A stretch of 64,000 bases of DNA, from positions 1-64,000 of the forward strand of contig JAGPYM010000016.1 of the NCBI GenBank assembly GCA_020736575.1, given 5' to 3'. Below, one piece after another: positions 1-10,014 of this stretch; position 1 is the stretch's first letter; every line of letters starts with the position of its first letter. Position numbers and translations under genes: made by a program. The notes beneath the pieces are model-generated. The model had not been told where the DNA came from. It did not search any database and saw only the letters and a list, made by a program, of their open reading frames with translations. The DNA is from Thelonectria olida (lineage: Eukaryota > Ascomycota > Sordariomycetes > Hypocreales > Nectriaceae).

Positions 1-192
1 TCGGGATAGTCCTTTCTTAGGAAGATTGGGTTGGCAAACGGCCCCAGCTGGAAGGGGTTGAAGTGCTCAGCAGCATAGACGTCTGTTTCGCTGTCGGGGT
101 TTCTTGGAACGCCGAAGTTGTTATTTAGTCTGAGAGATATCTTCCTGGTGCCCTTGAGCTCCTCCTTATAGAAATGGTGCACAAACACGTAT
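1..192 (-). pseudogene. GH1 beta-glucosidase fragment, cut by window edge and apparently N-terminally truncated
   Basis: The minus strand reads as the middle of a family 1 beta-glucosidase: a KEELKG-type helix, then NNNFGVPRNP, a DVYAAEH stretch and FQLGPFANPIF followed by DYP. This matches the GH1 segment that follows the acid/base NEP region. A possible splice acceptor (TTAG) ends at 193. The 225 bases between this fragment and the next gene cannot hold the roughly 180 residues of GH1 N-terminus that should lie there, and no NEP motif is seen. The rest of the gene lies left of position 1. GH1 enzymes hydrolyse beta-glucosides such as cellobiose and plant glycosides. I read this as a truncated relic, but a distant or unrecognised 5' exon cannot be excluded. 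Confidence 0.5.
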
Positions 193-416
193 CTAATGTG
201 GAAGTAAGCACCAAGACATATAGATACGGCCCCAAGTCTTGGAGGCAGGCTACATTATCCTAACCTTTGCTCCCATCCCAGTGCACATCGCTCCCCGAGC
301 CACCACAAGTCAAAAGTCGCCTTATACGAAGGAAGGTTGCCAGACAGGTAATCATGGTGAGCACCCCCACATTTGACTTCGGCAGTATGGCCGTTTTCCA
401 CCTAAAGCAGCCAAGA

Positions 417-1492
417 TTAAGTGCCGTAACGAGACAGATCTTCAACGGTGTGCGTCCTGAGGAAGTCTGCCAGTGTTTCGGGCTTCACCTCAGGGTACTT
501 GTCATTAAGAGTTTCACCTAGGAAGGTCTGGCCATTGAACGAGTAGTACGCGTAGAAGCTAGCAGACGTCAGTAACTCCACAGCATGTCGGTCTCCGATG
601 AACTGTCATCTCATGATAAGCTTACAGGGCCAAATAACTGTACAAGTTGGCGGGGTTCGCCGCCTGGGTGGCGTGCATGTGCTTCTTGAGATCGTCGAGA
701 GACCCCAAGCGTTCGAGCTTGGTCTCGATGCCGTACACCTCCTGGAAGGCTTCGGCAATCTGCGGAACGGTCTTCCGATCTCCGAGGTCTAGAATTGCGC
801 AAGAGCATTAGTCCAAAGGCCGGCCAAAGTTGCGCCGCCAACCTTTTGGGGAAGAGGGGACACTTCAAACACGTACACTTCAACACTCCCATAGCCCAGG
901 GGTCCGTAATGACGGCAGCCGTGAATTCAGCCGCATTGGCATACGATGTGCCCTCCCAAAACTCGGTGCCTTCGCCCCAGTAACGGAAGGTCTTGGACTC
1001 TCCATCGAAAAGCCCAAAGAACGGGCTCAGGATCGTGTCCATGAAGCCGCCAATCATAACGTGGACGCCCTTGACATACTTCTTCGTCTCGAGGTAAGCC
1101 TTGATGATGATCATGGGATCCTTGGGGAACAGCTGGCCCAGCTCCAGTTTGGTGTAATCAAGGCTCCAGTCGCTAGCAACATAGCGAGCAACGCCCGCCT
1201 CGTCACAGGCATCAATAAGGACCTTCTGGCCATCAACCATGAGGTTGGGAGGCCCGAGGTAGCTGCAGACGACGACGTCACAACCGGTGACAAAAGAGGC
1301 GAGGCTGGCCGAGTCGGAGGCTTCGCCCTTGAAAAGATGCACTCGGGAAGAACTGGCAATCTCCGCGGCAACCTTAGACGGATCACGGGCGTATCCTCGG
1401 ATTATGGTGTTTGGCTTCGCGAGAAGTTTACTGGCAAGAAGCTGGCCAACCTTGCCAGTGATGCCAGCGATTCCAACGGTGAGAGTCGACAT
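417..1492 (-). CDS. NmrA/isoflavone-reductase-like NAD(P)-binding protein
   Basis: Three exons (1492-877, 788-626, 558-417; 306 aa) separated by introns with donors GTACGT and GTAAGC and TAG acceptors; the second intron carries a CTGAC branch site. The N-terminus GIAGITGKVG is a dinucleotide-binding Rossmann motif, and the body (VVCSYLGPP, then ASDWSLDY, then GVLKYLGDRKTV) is typical of fungal NmrA-like/isoflavone-reductase-like atypical short-chain dehydrogenases. The C-terminus reads SYLALFYAYYSFNGQTFLG after splicing, a common ending in this family. Family members are either NADPH-dependent reductases of phenylpropanoid-like compounds or redox sensors; the substrate here is unknown. The active-site Lys was not placed with certainty. 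Family assignment is secure; enzymatic role is not. Confidence 0.85.
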
Positions 1493-1892
1493 GTTGTTTC
1501 GTTAGAGAATCAACAAGAAGAGAAGAAATGTATGTATGTGATTGAATGGCTCAGACCGAATTCACACGTCCAGGAGCGGGAACATGTCGTCAAGGAAGCT
1601 CGGGAGCAGCCCCTTAAGTACACCATGATCGGGCACATGTTTGACTCAAGTCCGCTTATTCAGCGGGTTCTAGGTACCCCTAACTACCTATTTCGAGGTG
1701 GAATTTCGGATAGTCGAGGCTCCTATCACCTGCGGATTTGTAATAATGTGCGCTGCTCAGGCCTGGGCCCGAGTCATTTGACTGAGAGACCTAAAGGACC
1801 CTAGCTACCTACTTCGAGGTGGAATCTCGGAGGGTTGGGGCTAACGTCACTTACGGATTTGTAATACTGTCGGCTGTTCAGTCCTGAGGTAT
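1493..1892. repeat. Gene-free stretch holding an imperfect tandem duplication (about 1676-1797 and 1798-1911)
   Basis: Two adjacent copies of about 115-122 bases can be aligned by eye. Each begins with ACC(C)CTA.CTACCTA.TTCGAGGTGG, continues GGAAT.TCGGA, then CGGATTTGTAATA, GCTG.TCAG and ends GACTGAG/AACTGAG plus GAC. They differ by many single-base changes, largely transitions, so the duplication is old or has been mutated by a RIP-like process. It lies just upstream of the NmrA-like gene and the second copy reaches the end of the hypothetical gene to its right. No gene is visible in it. Confidence 0.75.
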
Positions 1893-2615
1893 TTAACTGA
1901 GGGACATCAAAGACAAAACGAACCGTTCCCTAAAACCAGCCCAGCTAATATAACCCCCAACTTCCCAGGTCGGCCCCATCCGCGTACGCCACGTTGTACA
2001 AGTCGTTGATGCACAGGTGGTCCGCTGAAATGCCCGCTCGGGTGCGATGGGAGCTTGCTGTCCAGCGATCGCTCCAGCTTCCATGTTTGGCAGGCTGCGG
2101 AAGGCGGCGCGGGCTATGAATCGCGGCGTCGTCAATCCGGCGATGGCCACGTCGTTGGTCATATGGAGGAGCCTCGCGTTGTCGGCCTTGGCGTTCTCGT
2201 CGGCCAGTGGTGACAGGTAGCGCGACGGCGCCAGGACGCTCAGAGGTAGCTTGTTGTGCGGCAGAGGCGGCGTCGGAGGCCCTGCGGGCGGGGAGATGGC
2301 CAGGCCCAGTGCCGCGGAGATCTCTTGCATGATGAAAGCGTAGTCTCTCATGGGGAACTGCGAGCGCCATGGATCTCCATGCAGAAACTTTGTCCTCTGT
2401 TCTTCCGTCGTGTCCTCCGAAGCCAGCCAGCCACATTCGACATTCAAAGAGATCATATAGCAAATAACGTCATTGCCGGGGCGATAAGCAGCTTGTCGGG
2501 TGGATTTACGCGTTTCATTCAGACACCCTTCTTGCAGAGTCTTCTTAAATTGCGTAAGGTCTGGTAGACAGTCAATGTCTATGAAAACGGTGGCGTTCGA
2601 TGTTGGAGGAGCCAT
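1893..2615 (-). CDS. Hypothetical protein, 3' end uncertain
   Basis: An open frame with start MAPPTSNATVFIDIDCLP runs to a stop at 1893 (240 aa); the frame is open 50 codons further upstream, but those codons look non-coding. I do not recognise the family. The first 190 residues look protein-like (two Cys-containing segments, a proline-rich linker near residues 110-125). From about position 2030 the composition in this frame becomes odd (runs of Thr/Cys), while another frame there reads ADHLCINDLYNVAYADGADLG and stops at 1945. That suggests an unrecognised intron, a frameshift, or a pseudogene in the last 100 bases. No regulatory or operon context helps. Confidence 0.4.
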   Translation of the reverse strand: MAPPTSNATVFIDIDCLPDLTQFKKTLQEGCLNETRKSTRQAAYRPGNDVICYMISLNVECGWLASEDTTEEQRTKFLHGDPWRSQFPMRDYAFIMQEISAALGLAISPPAGPPTPPLPHNKLPLSVLAPSRYLSPLADENAKADNARLLHMTNDVAIAGLTTPRFIARAAFRSLPNMEAGAIAGQQAPIAPERAFQRTTCASTTCTTWRTRMGPTWEVGGYISWAGFRERFVLSLMSLS

Positions 2616-3807
2616 GGTTGACTGCGGCGGCCGGACATAGGATAAAGGGAAACGGAAGGACAGGCAAGATAACACAGGGAGGATGTTGACCCATGTATAC
2701 GAAAACGTCACTGATAGAACGGGACTTGATATGCCTAGACGCTTTTCTGAATATTCAAAAGCCATATGTAAAAGCCGTTAACAGATTCTTTATGTCATCA
2801 TGGCCTAAAGTTCATACTCTCCCGCAACACGGTTTAAATGGGCCAGGATATCGACTGAAGTATCAGCGGTAACTGCCACCCACAATCACTTTTCCATTAA
2901 AACAGCGGAATGTTTACCAAGTAGGCGATATTATCCCCTACGTATGGCTCCATAATAACCACACTCTTATTCTACGGTTGATCTTGCAAGAGCGCCTTCC
3001 AATAAGAAGGGAAGCTTTCAGTTGTCTCTACCTCGATACTATTAGGGGCGAGACTCCTTCATTCCGTTCAACCTACGCCCGTGACAATAAGCAAGGTGGC
3101 GTCAAGGGCGGACCCGAGGCAGGGTGCCCACGGGACCGCTAACAAGGCGGGCGGCCAATCTTATCTTTCTTGTCACTTAGCTTTCGTTACGGTCGGCTGA
3201 GAATCAGATTGAGGATCACGTGGCCGGCCATCCTCCCCAGGAGAGAGATGTCCAGGCATTATATCGGACAGATTTTAGTAGAAGCCGACCGATGGCGATA
3301 TGTAAGCAAGTAGGAAAAGTAGTTGCGTCCCTAGGGTCTATTCCTCTTTGGTTTAGTGACTCCGGATGGGTTGCCTTTTTCAGCGAAGAGCTTGAGACAA
3401 GGATCGGTGTTCAGAGGTTCAATTTGAGCCGGCTCGCCCCTCTCCCCACGACGGACCTTCTGCCAGTTAGATTCCTCTATCTTGGCCTTTCACGATCCAA
3501 TCTTGTCGTACATTCTTTGCCATTAGGAATTAGGTTTTCAGCCAAGGTCAATTTACTCTCAACGAATTAGCTTAAATTGGCAATGTGCTTAGGATTGGTA
3601 ATGCGTTTAGGATTGGTAATGAAGATAACCTGCAGGCATTACTTTCAAAGCTTATTCGGATTCAAACCTGCCGGACGTACTCTGGCCTAAAAACATTTAA
3701 CGAGACCAAATGACACAATCCATCGTGGCCACGTAGACACAAGCAATCCACCTCTTCAGTGTCATACTCCTCTTTCCCAGACTCTCACTATCCCTGCTCG
3801 CATCAAA
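2616..3807. other. Gene-free interval with a short 18-base direct repeat
   Basis: No convincing gene is seen. A 116-codon open frame on the plus strand (3220-3570) has no recognisable domain and I treat it as chance. At 3583-3600 and 3601-3618 the 18-mer ATG(T/C)G(C/T)TTAGGATTGGTA occurs twice in tandem with only transition differences, and a more decayed copy precedes it. The right end is the promoter of the esterase at 3808. Confidence 0.5.
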
Positions 3808-4947
3808 ATGCCCTCCCACTGGACCCAACAGCCTTCCAAGGCGTTCTATATTGCGACCGTCTTGCCAGTTACAGGGATGGCGACAATGGTCCGCCTCGCA
3901 GCATCCTCTGTTATCCGAAGTCTTAGGCCTAGCCAAACGTGGTCCTTCGCGAAATCTGCCTCCGTTATGTTTGTCAGAGACGGCTATCCCCGCCATTTCT
4001 GCGCCATCCGTTCACCCGCCCCATTGTCCCTCAAGCCCGGCGCGGAAGGCGATAGATTCCGCCTCATCCCCGAGGCCCACCACGAGCAGATCACCGGCGC
4101 CGCGGACGATGCCGAAATCCGCCCGGAGACGACTGGGGGCACCTGGACACCTGCCGTGGTACCACGACGAGACGAAGGAGCCGATCAGAAGGAACTCCTA
4201 GTAGCCTTGCACCTTCATGGAGGAGCCTACGTGATAGGCGATGGCCGAGATGACCACGCTGGATTCATTGCCCAGAGTCTCATCCACAACACTCCCTGCA
4301 CACACGTGTTTTCCCCTCAGTACAGACTTTCTAATAACCCCGGGGGACGCTTCCCCGCTGCGCTTCAGGATGCCATCGCCGCATATTCATATCTGCTGAA
4401 CGACATCGGCATTCCCGCCTCGAAAATCGTTCTTAGCGGCGACTCTGCCGGCGGAAATCTGGCACTTGCCTTGCTCCGGTATATTTCTGATCACGGCATC
4501 TCCACGGGTCTTCCGTGGCCTAGTTCTGTTCTCCTCTGGTCCCCCTGGGTCGACATTGCATCTGCTTTGGATCCCAGCAACATGGAAAGCAACCGGAACT
4601 ATTCAGTCGACTGCCTGCACAGTTCCTTCCTTAACTGGGGCGCCGAGGCATTAACAGATCTTGGTGTGGTGTCGGCTGAGAATCCCTATATCTCCCCGGT
4701 GCGGAAGCCATTCTTGATCGAGGTGCCTGTTTGGGTTCAAGTTGGCGACAAGGAAGTCTTTTACGATGACATGTTGGAATTCGTCCAGGCGTTCCGATCC
4801 ACTGGGAACTCGGTTGATCTATCTATTGATGAAGATGCGCCTCACGATATCATAATGATGGCAAAAATGCTTCAGTTTGTGGACGAAGCCATTAAATCCG
4901 CTGTGAAAGCAGGAGAGTTTCTAAAGACGGTTGGATCGAAGAAGTAA
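3808..4947 (+). CDS. Alpha/beta-hydrolase fold esterase, hormone-sensitive-lipase type
   Basis: Single-exon gene of 379 aa. It carries the HSL-family oxyanion motif HGGAY (residues 137-141), the nucleophile elbow GDSAGG with Ser at about 213, a likely acid in VGDKE near residue 314 and the catalytic His in APHDI near residue 346. The SPQYRLS and LLWSPWVD stretches are also typical of this family. Members hydrolyse short acyl esters, lactones or carbamates. The N-terminus (residues 1-30) is hydrophobic and could be a weak signal anchor, but no clear cleavage site is seen. It stands alone between a gene-poor interval and the AT island, so its pathway cannot be read from context. Length and triad look complete. 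Confidence 0.9.
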   Translation: MPSHWTQQPSKAFYIATVLPVTGMATMVRLAASSVIRSLRPSQTWSFAKSASVMFVRDGYPRHFCAIRSPAPLSLKPGAEGDRFRLIPEAHHEQITGAADDAEIRPETTGGTWTPAVVPRRDEGADQKELLVALHLHGGAYVIGDGRDDHAGFIAQSLIHNTPCTHVFSPQYRLSNNPGGRFPAALQDAIAAYSYLLNDIGIPASKIVLSGDSAGGNLALALLRYISDHGISTGLPWPSSVLLWSPWVDIASALDPSNMESNRNYSVDCLHSSFLNWGAEALTDLGVVSAENPYISPVRKPFLIEVPVWVQVGDKEVFYDDMLEFVQAFRSTGNSVDLSIDEDAPHDIIMMAKMLQFVDEAIKSAVKAGEFLKTVGSKK

Positions 4948-7283
4948 TGTAGCCGCTTTCCTTACTAGCAAGGCCCAAACCAGAGGCCCGGTGCAAACTC
5001 AGTTTGTCCTTGGATTTTTCGTCTGTTCCTGGGCTTAATTTGACTGAATATTAATTTCGACATTTTCGCCACGGGCTAGAGTTAGACTGCGTGACGTTAA
5101 CAATTGCTGCTAAGCATAGTGCAGATGTAAAACTGATAATTTTCACGCGTTAGAAATACATATTCATTTAACCTCCGGATGCAACTTGTTATGCAGCTTA
5201 TTCTGTTTATGCGACTTATAAATATAATTAAGGCTAGTAATAATTAAATAAATTATAATATATACTACCTATAATAGTATACCCCATTTTTAATTAGTAA
5301 ATAGTATATGCTAATATTAATAAGAGAGTATAAAAAAGACAAGATATATATCTATTCCATCCACTCAACCCTGCTATAATTATAATACGGGTACTAAGAG
5401 ATGTATTCCAATATAGAAACGTGTGAAATTGGCCGTTAACATTTAATAATACTACGCCGCGCGCAACACGACTCGGCACAAGATTTGCAAATATAAAGGC
5501 CGAGCCGCGTGGTTAAGAGCTTCTTAGCAAGTTTAATACTTCCAATTAGTAGCAAAGACGGGGGAATAACAAGTCCGAGTCGCGAGGTACAGCGGCACCT
5601 CGCATTGCACAGGGAGTTAGGGTTCATCCGGGGAGTTCGGAAGAAGGAGCTTCCCTGTCAAGGAATGCCTGCTTAAATCTGATTATCACAGCAGGAGCTC
5701 CTTACCATCAGCCGATGGGGCCTGATATTCGCGGCCGGGGCTCGCTCTTAGGAGACGGAGGCTTTTAAGGCCGAAGCGCGCGCGGAAGCTAGACGGAATC
5801 ATAGAGGCGCCGAGTCCGCCGACCTAGGACTGATCAATCTAGGTCGCTAAGCCTGGTAAGGGCGGAAGTTATTAAGTCGAAGTATTTGATATACTAATGC
5901 ATGTACTAATTGGCCCGACTACTAAGCAGGCAGAATATTAAAGTAAGGAATTCCACCTACTAATAATTTAGCTACGACTTGGAGGGGGCTAGGTTATAAA
6001 AATCCCACCTAACTTGGAGGTAGAACTTAAGCATATTATAATAGATTTCTATTTTAAAACTGAGTTCTTACTACTTTAGGCTAAGTTACAAGTGGGGCTT
6101 AAGAGATGGGCTAAAATATAGGGCCCACTTTTAGAATTATATATTATATTTTAAATTTAAACTAAGCCTTATATTTTATACCCTCTTTTAAGAGTAGCTT
6201 AATAAAAGTAACTTTATTTTTTTTAAAATAATATTTTACTATTAGTATTATAATTTTATAACTTTTATTAATAGAAATTTGCTTTTTAAATATTTAAATT
6301 TAAAATATAAAAAAGTAAAAAGTTATTTTATTTTATTATAATTATATAGCTTATTATTTTATATTTTATTATTAATATAAAGTTAAAAGTAATATAATAA
6401 ATACTTTAATTTAATTAATAAGTTTTTAATTATTTTTTTTATAAAATATTTAAAACTAATTTAATTAATTTTATTTATTTATTATATTAATTTATTTAAC
6501 TCTATTAATAGTTATAATTTTTTTAATAAAAGTAATAAAAGCTAATATAAGCTAATTTAATAGAAAAACTAAGGGGCTAATAATTAGTAAACTAAAGTTA
6601 AGCTAGTTTATAAAAGCAGCAATCCGTAGTAAGTCACGTGTTGCTTGAGTTTTATCTTATAATACTATATAAATTCTTATTATCCCTGCGTTGGAATTCG
6701 GACACATGTGGGACTTGTGTAGCACAGTGCAGAAACGGAAGCACCGTGAGAGGTTCGATAAGGGCATTGGAAGTCAAGGGGGCCCAATTGGGGAATGACA
6801 TGTCAGTACATGTAATGCGGAATGAATCATCATGGTTGTCATTCCGGGGGTCTTTACTGGAATCAGGACTCAAGCTTAGAGGCCAACGCACTCGATACTG
6901 CTCCACGCCTAATATGATATGCATTAGCTGGGCCTTGACTTGAGAAACCGGTACTTGATGTCAGGTACGACTGGCCGAGGTTTTCAGTTGGTTCCGTTAG
7001 GTTTGATCGGGCCCTATTTCTTCAGGTCGAAATATTGAACCGTTATGTTGTCAATCTCAAGGATTAGCGGCATGTGAGCGCCGTGATATCGGAATGTTAG
7101 ACTGAGAAACTTGTGGAATCACTCGACTCCGGCATTATCTATCGTACCATGCCATATGGTCAAGTCCCCATTGCATTTCATGCGCTTGGATAAGAATTCA
7201 AATTTAAGTAGTATTAGGAGACCCCAACTCTATGAATCTTGTGATGTTATCTGGGTTCCCTCCTACTCAGCTCTGGCACACTA
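4948..7283. other. AT-rich, RIP-like gene-free island
   Basis: No gene of note in 2.3 kb. Two very AT-rich blocks (about 5200-5400 and 5950-6620) flank a normal-GC core (about 5450-5870). In 6181-6600 I find no CpA and one TpG dinucleotide, with TpA everywhere. This is the classic product of repeat-induced point mutation, which turns CpA into TpA. The core has no intact protein. One frame is open for about 60 codons on the plus strand (about 5500-5680), but I cannot assign it. It is likely a dead, RIP-mutated transposon or a boundary between euchromatic gene blocks. From 6640 to 7283 composition returns to normal and no gene is seen. Confidence 0.8.
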
Positions 7284-7535
7284 CTAGTTGGCGGACATCT
7301 TAATATGACCACAGTCCTGCAAGTACCCCAGCAAGTCGCTTGGCTCCTCGAGAAAAGCCTCGACGACAAGGGTTTCCCCTTCCTGGTTCCAATTAAAATT
7401 CCATAGACCAGTTGTGGGATCCTTCCCGTAAATATCAAGCAGAGACTGAGTAAAGAACTCTCGATTTCCCACGAGGTTCGCCGGGATGTAGTGTTTCCAG
7501 CTCTGTCCTCTTCCGGGGGGGTAAGTTTGGGTCAT
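7284..7535 (-). CDS. Small hypothetical protein (83 aa)
   Basis: An 83-residue frame starting MTQTYPPGRGQSWKHYIP. The open frame extends 22 codons upstream, but the ATG at 7535 is the better start because the upstream part looks non-coding. The sequence is acidic and aromatic (LWNFNWNQEGETLVVEAFLEEP) and looks like a folded single-domain protein rather than a random frame. I do not recognise a family; small cluster proteins of this kind are sometimes NTF2-like or dimeric-barrel enzymes, but no diagnostic motif is visible. It lies on the same strand as, and downstream of, the FAD monooxygenase at 7993, so it may belong to the same cluster. Confidence 0.5.
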   Translation of the reverse strand: MTQTYPPGRGQSWKHYIPANLVGNREFFTQSLLDIYGKDPTTGLWNFNWNQEGETLVVEAFLEEPSDLLGYLQDCGHIKMSAN

Positions 7536-7992
7536 GGTTGCGATCAAGATGTAGGATCTTAGTGTTGTAGTGTTCTGTGCTTGGCTCGGGAAAATCGTCA
7601 CTTTGAGCTTGGCTGAAGATACTCGGAGTAAAATGGTTGTTGTCTCAACTGGAAGGAGATTTCTTGGGATCTTTTATACTTGATTCATAATGATTCACCT
7701 GGCTTGGTGCTGACCTTTACCCAGTGAAAGAGGCTAGTAATCATCATATCTTCAGTGTCAAACTCTTCCCCTGGTTTCCCGGTCTCACATTGATTTACTA
7801 GCCAGCGTCAAGTCCATGGACTCAATAAATGCGGCTACGGAGTCTGCTCCTATTCACCTATTTGTACATCAAGTACAAACTATATTACGAATCTCGATGA
7901 TTCACGATAAGCGTGTATGAGTAATGTTGCCAGCTCAAATGAATACCGCAATGCATATTCATCCTTACCTATGTACAATGCGAATGACTAGC
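7536..7992. other. Intergenic interval
   Basis: About 450 bases between the small protein and the end of the FAD monooxygenase. It holds the promoter of the small gene and a downstream region of the monooxygenase. No further gene or repeat is seen. Confidence 0.5.
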
Positions 7993-9450
7993 CTACAGCC
8001 GCGAACTGATTCCCTGGCTTCGTTCCTTGTTCCACCTTAGAGCAGCGTCTTCAGCAGCATCATAGCCATACAGCCAATCCTGGAAAATTGTGTTTCCCAT
8101 CAAGTTCGGGCTGCTGGGGTAATCACCAGCCTTGAATACCCCGCGTCTCATGGCCAATGGCTCCTCATCCTTCATGTGAATAAAGAACCTGTTGGTAAAG
8201 CTACCTCGCTGAATGGAATGAGCTCTGTCCACCCTCGTTCGGTAGAAGAATTGCAAGAGCGAATGGAGTTCGTCCTTTGAGGCCAAGTGGGATAGAGCCG
8301 ACCCCAGCACAGCAGCATCTTCAATTGCCATGGCAGCGCCTTGAGCTAGGTACGGCAGCGTTGCGTGTGCAGCGTCACCGATCAAAACCATTTTCCCACT
8401 TGGATGAACCCAGTTGGAGATAGCTGGCAAGTCTGTGAGGCGCCATTTCTCAACCTCTTCGGGGATGAATGAGAGGAGCTTTTGGACCCTTATACATGTG
8501 TTAGAATCATCGGCTGTCGCCCTGAGTCAATGGTCAGGCGTCACATACATAGAAGACCACCCCTTGTACGCATTGCGAACTTCAGACGCGTTTGCTGGAG
8601 CCTTGAAGCCTTTCATCTTCTTGTCATCAGGTATGACCATTAGGAGGTTGAATGTCTGTTCCTTTTGCATGTTATACCTATGAAAATCAGAGTTGGAAGG
8701 TGCGAGAGTAATAGGCATGAACGACGTACCCAATGATGTGGTGGTCCGGACCAAGAAACTGTTCAAAATTAGGATCCTCGCTCAACGGCGCCAGCTCCGG
8801 GTCGTTGGTCAAACTCTCTCGCGGAATAACAACGCGAAAGCACGTGTCTCCCGTTTCGTGAGGCTCAATGTTGAGCCCCATAGCTCGCCTCGCGATGCTT
8901 TTGACTCCATCCGCTGCGACTATCAGATCGCCACGAACAACTTCGCCGGATTCAAGGACCACCGAGGCTTCATCGGGATTATAAGACTTGACGGTTTGGC
9001 CCTTGCGAATGTTGGCTCCGGCTTTGACGGCAGCTGCGACAAGGATATTGTGGTAGTCGGGCCTGTAGACTTGCCAATATGGAGCGCCGTACTTTTCGGT
9101 GTGGCAGGACAAGTCAGTGAAGCCTTCAGGTGCTGCCGTGAGCCAGGATCTATAGTTGATACGTGATGGCTTCGACGAAACGGCATCCATCTGATCACCC
9201 ATTCCCCATCTTATCAACTCTCTAGCGGCGTTTGGCGGAACCTGAACGCCTGCGCCGACCTGCGAGCAGGACATGTCCACTAAGCAAGGGATAATAGCCA
9301 TTGGACCAAGTCAGAACTCACCTCAACAAAGTCTGTTGCTTGCTCGAGAACAGTGACAAGATGACCAGCATTTCGCAGAGCCAAAGCAGTCCCGAGACCG
9401 CCAATTCCAGCTCCAACGATGACCACGTCCAATTGACAGTGTGCAGGCAT
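7993..9450 (-). CDS. FAD-dependent aromatic-ring monooxygenase (salicylate hydroxylase type) with C-terminal SRL
   Basis: Four exons (9450-9322, 9259-8730, 8677-8549, 8488-7993; 427 aa), all introns GT..AG and 52-62 bases. Features in order: the FAD-binding GAGIGG at residues 13-18; VGAGVQVPPNA just after; the DG-type motif VAADGV near residue 160; and the second FAD motif IGDAAHATLPYLAQG near residue 300. This is the class A flavoprotein hydroxylase layout of salicylate and related hydroxylases, which use NAD(P)H and O2 to hydroxylate, sometimes decarboxylating, phenolic acids. Unusually the protein ends SSRL, and SRL fits the PTS1 consensus for peroxisomal import. It sits at the left edge of the metabolic cluster, divergent from nothing but next to a zinc-cluster regulator. 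Substrate unknown. Confidence 0.92.
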
Positions 9451-10014
9451 TTCGTCGATTGGTATAATTAGACACAGGCAATAGAGTGCGCTCGGATGTG
9501 GTCAATAACGTCTGCTGTCTGAGTTGGTGATGTTGAAAACTACTCCTCGTTTTCTCGTCTTCAAATTAGGATGACGAACAACTAATTGTAGTCAACTCAG
9601 AGAACCATGTCGCTCAAAGCTAAGGTTTGAAAGTGCCTGTCGGGATGAGATGGCACCATCACGGAATTAGCCCCGTCGAATGTTCCGATATGGCGGAGAG
9701 GACCTCCGCGTTTGGTTCCGGGGACCCGGTCCGCCCCATCAGAAAATCCTGTTCAGAGTGTGAATGAGGCTTTCTCACCAGTTGATTTACAAATAAATTA
9801 TAAATGCGCAGTCTCGAAATATGTTTAATAAGAGGCGAGTGCGCCATAGAATTACCTTGCACGTTATTCCTGCTGGCCCCGGGCTTAGCACAATAGACAT
9901 GGGCAAGATGCTCAATAGCATTTCCATCATAATGAGGCGTGTGAGTTTGTGTGAATATTATTTATGACAGGAGCCTCCAGTCTAATGGAATCTGAATTCC
10001 GTCTAAGTCTTGGT
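9451..10014. promoter_or_regulatory. Promoter region of the FAD monooxygenase with AATTCCG elements
   Basis: No gene recognised in 560 bases. It contains CGGAATT at 9662-9668 followed by TTCCG at about 9683-9687, and AATTCCG at 9995-10001. The same heptamer recurs in other promoters of this cluster. Use as a binding site is inference. Confidence 0.4.

Noticed and set aside
3220..3570. 116-codon plus-strand frame
   Set aside because: No recognisable family, starts in repeats-poor intergenic DNA and has no splice or promoter support.
5436..5870. GC-normal core of the AT island as a transposase gene
   Set aside because: No DDE motif, zinc finger or intact frame could be identified; left as an unassigned relic.
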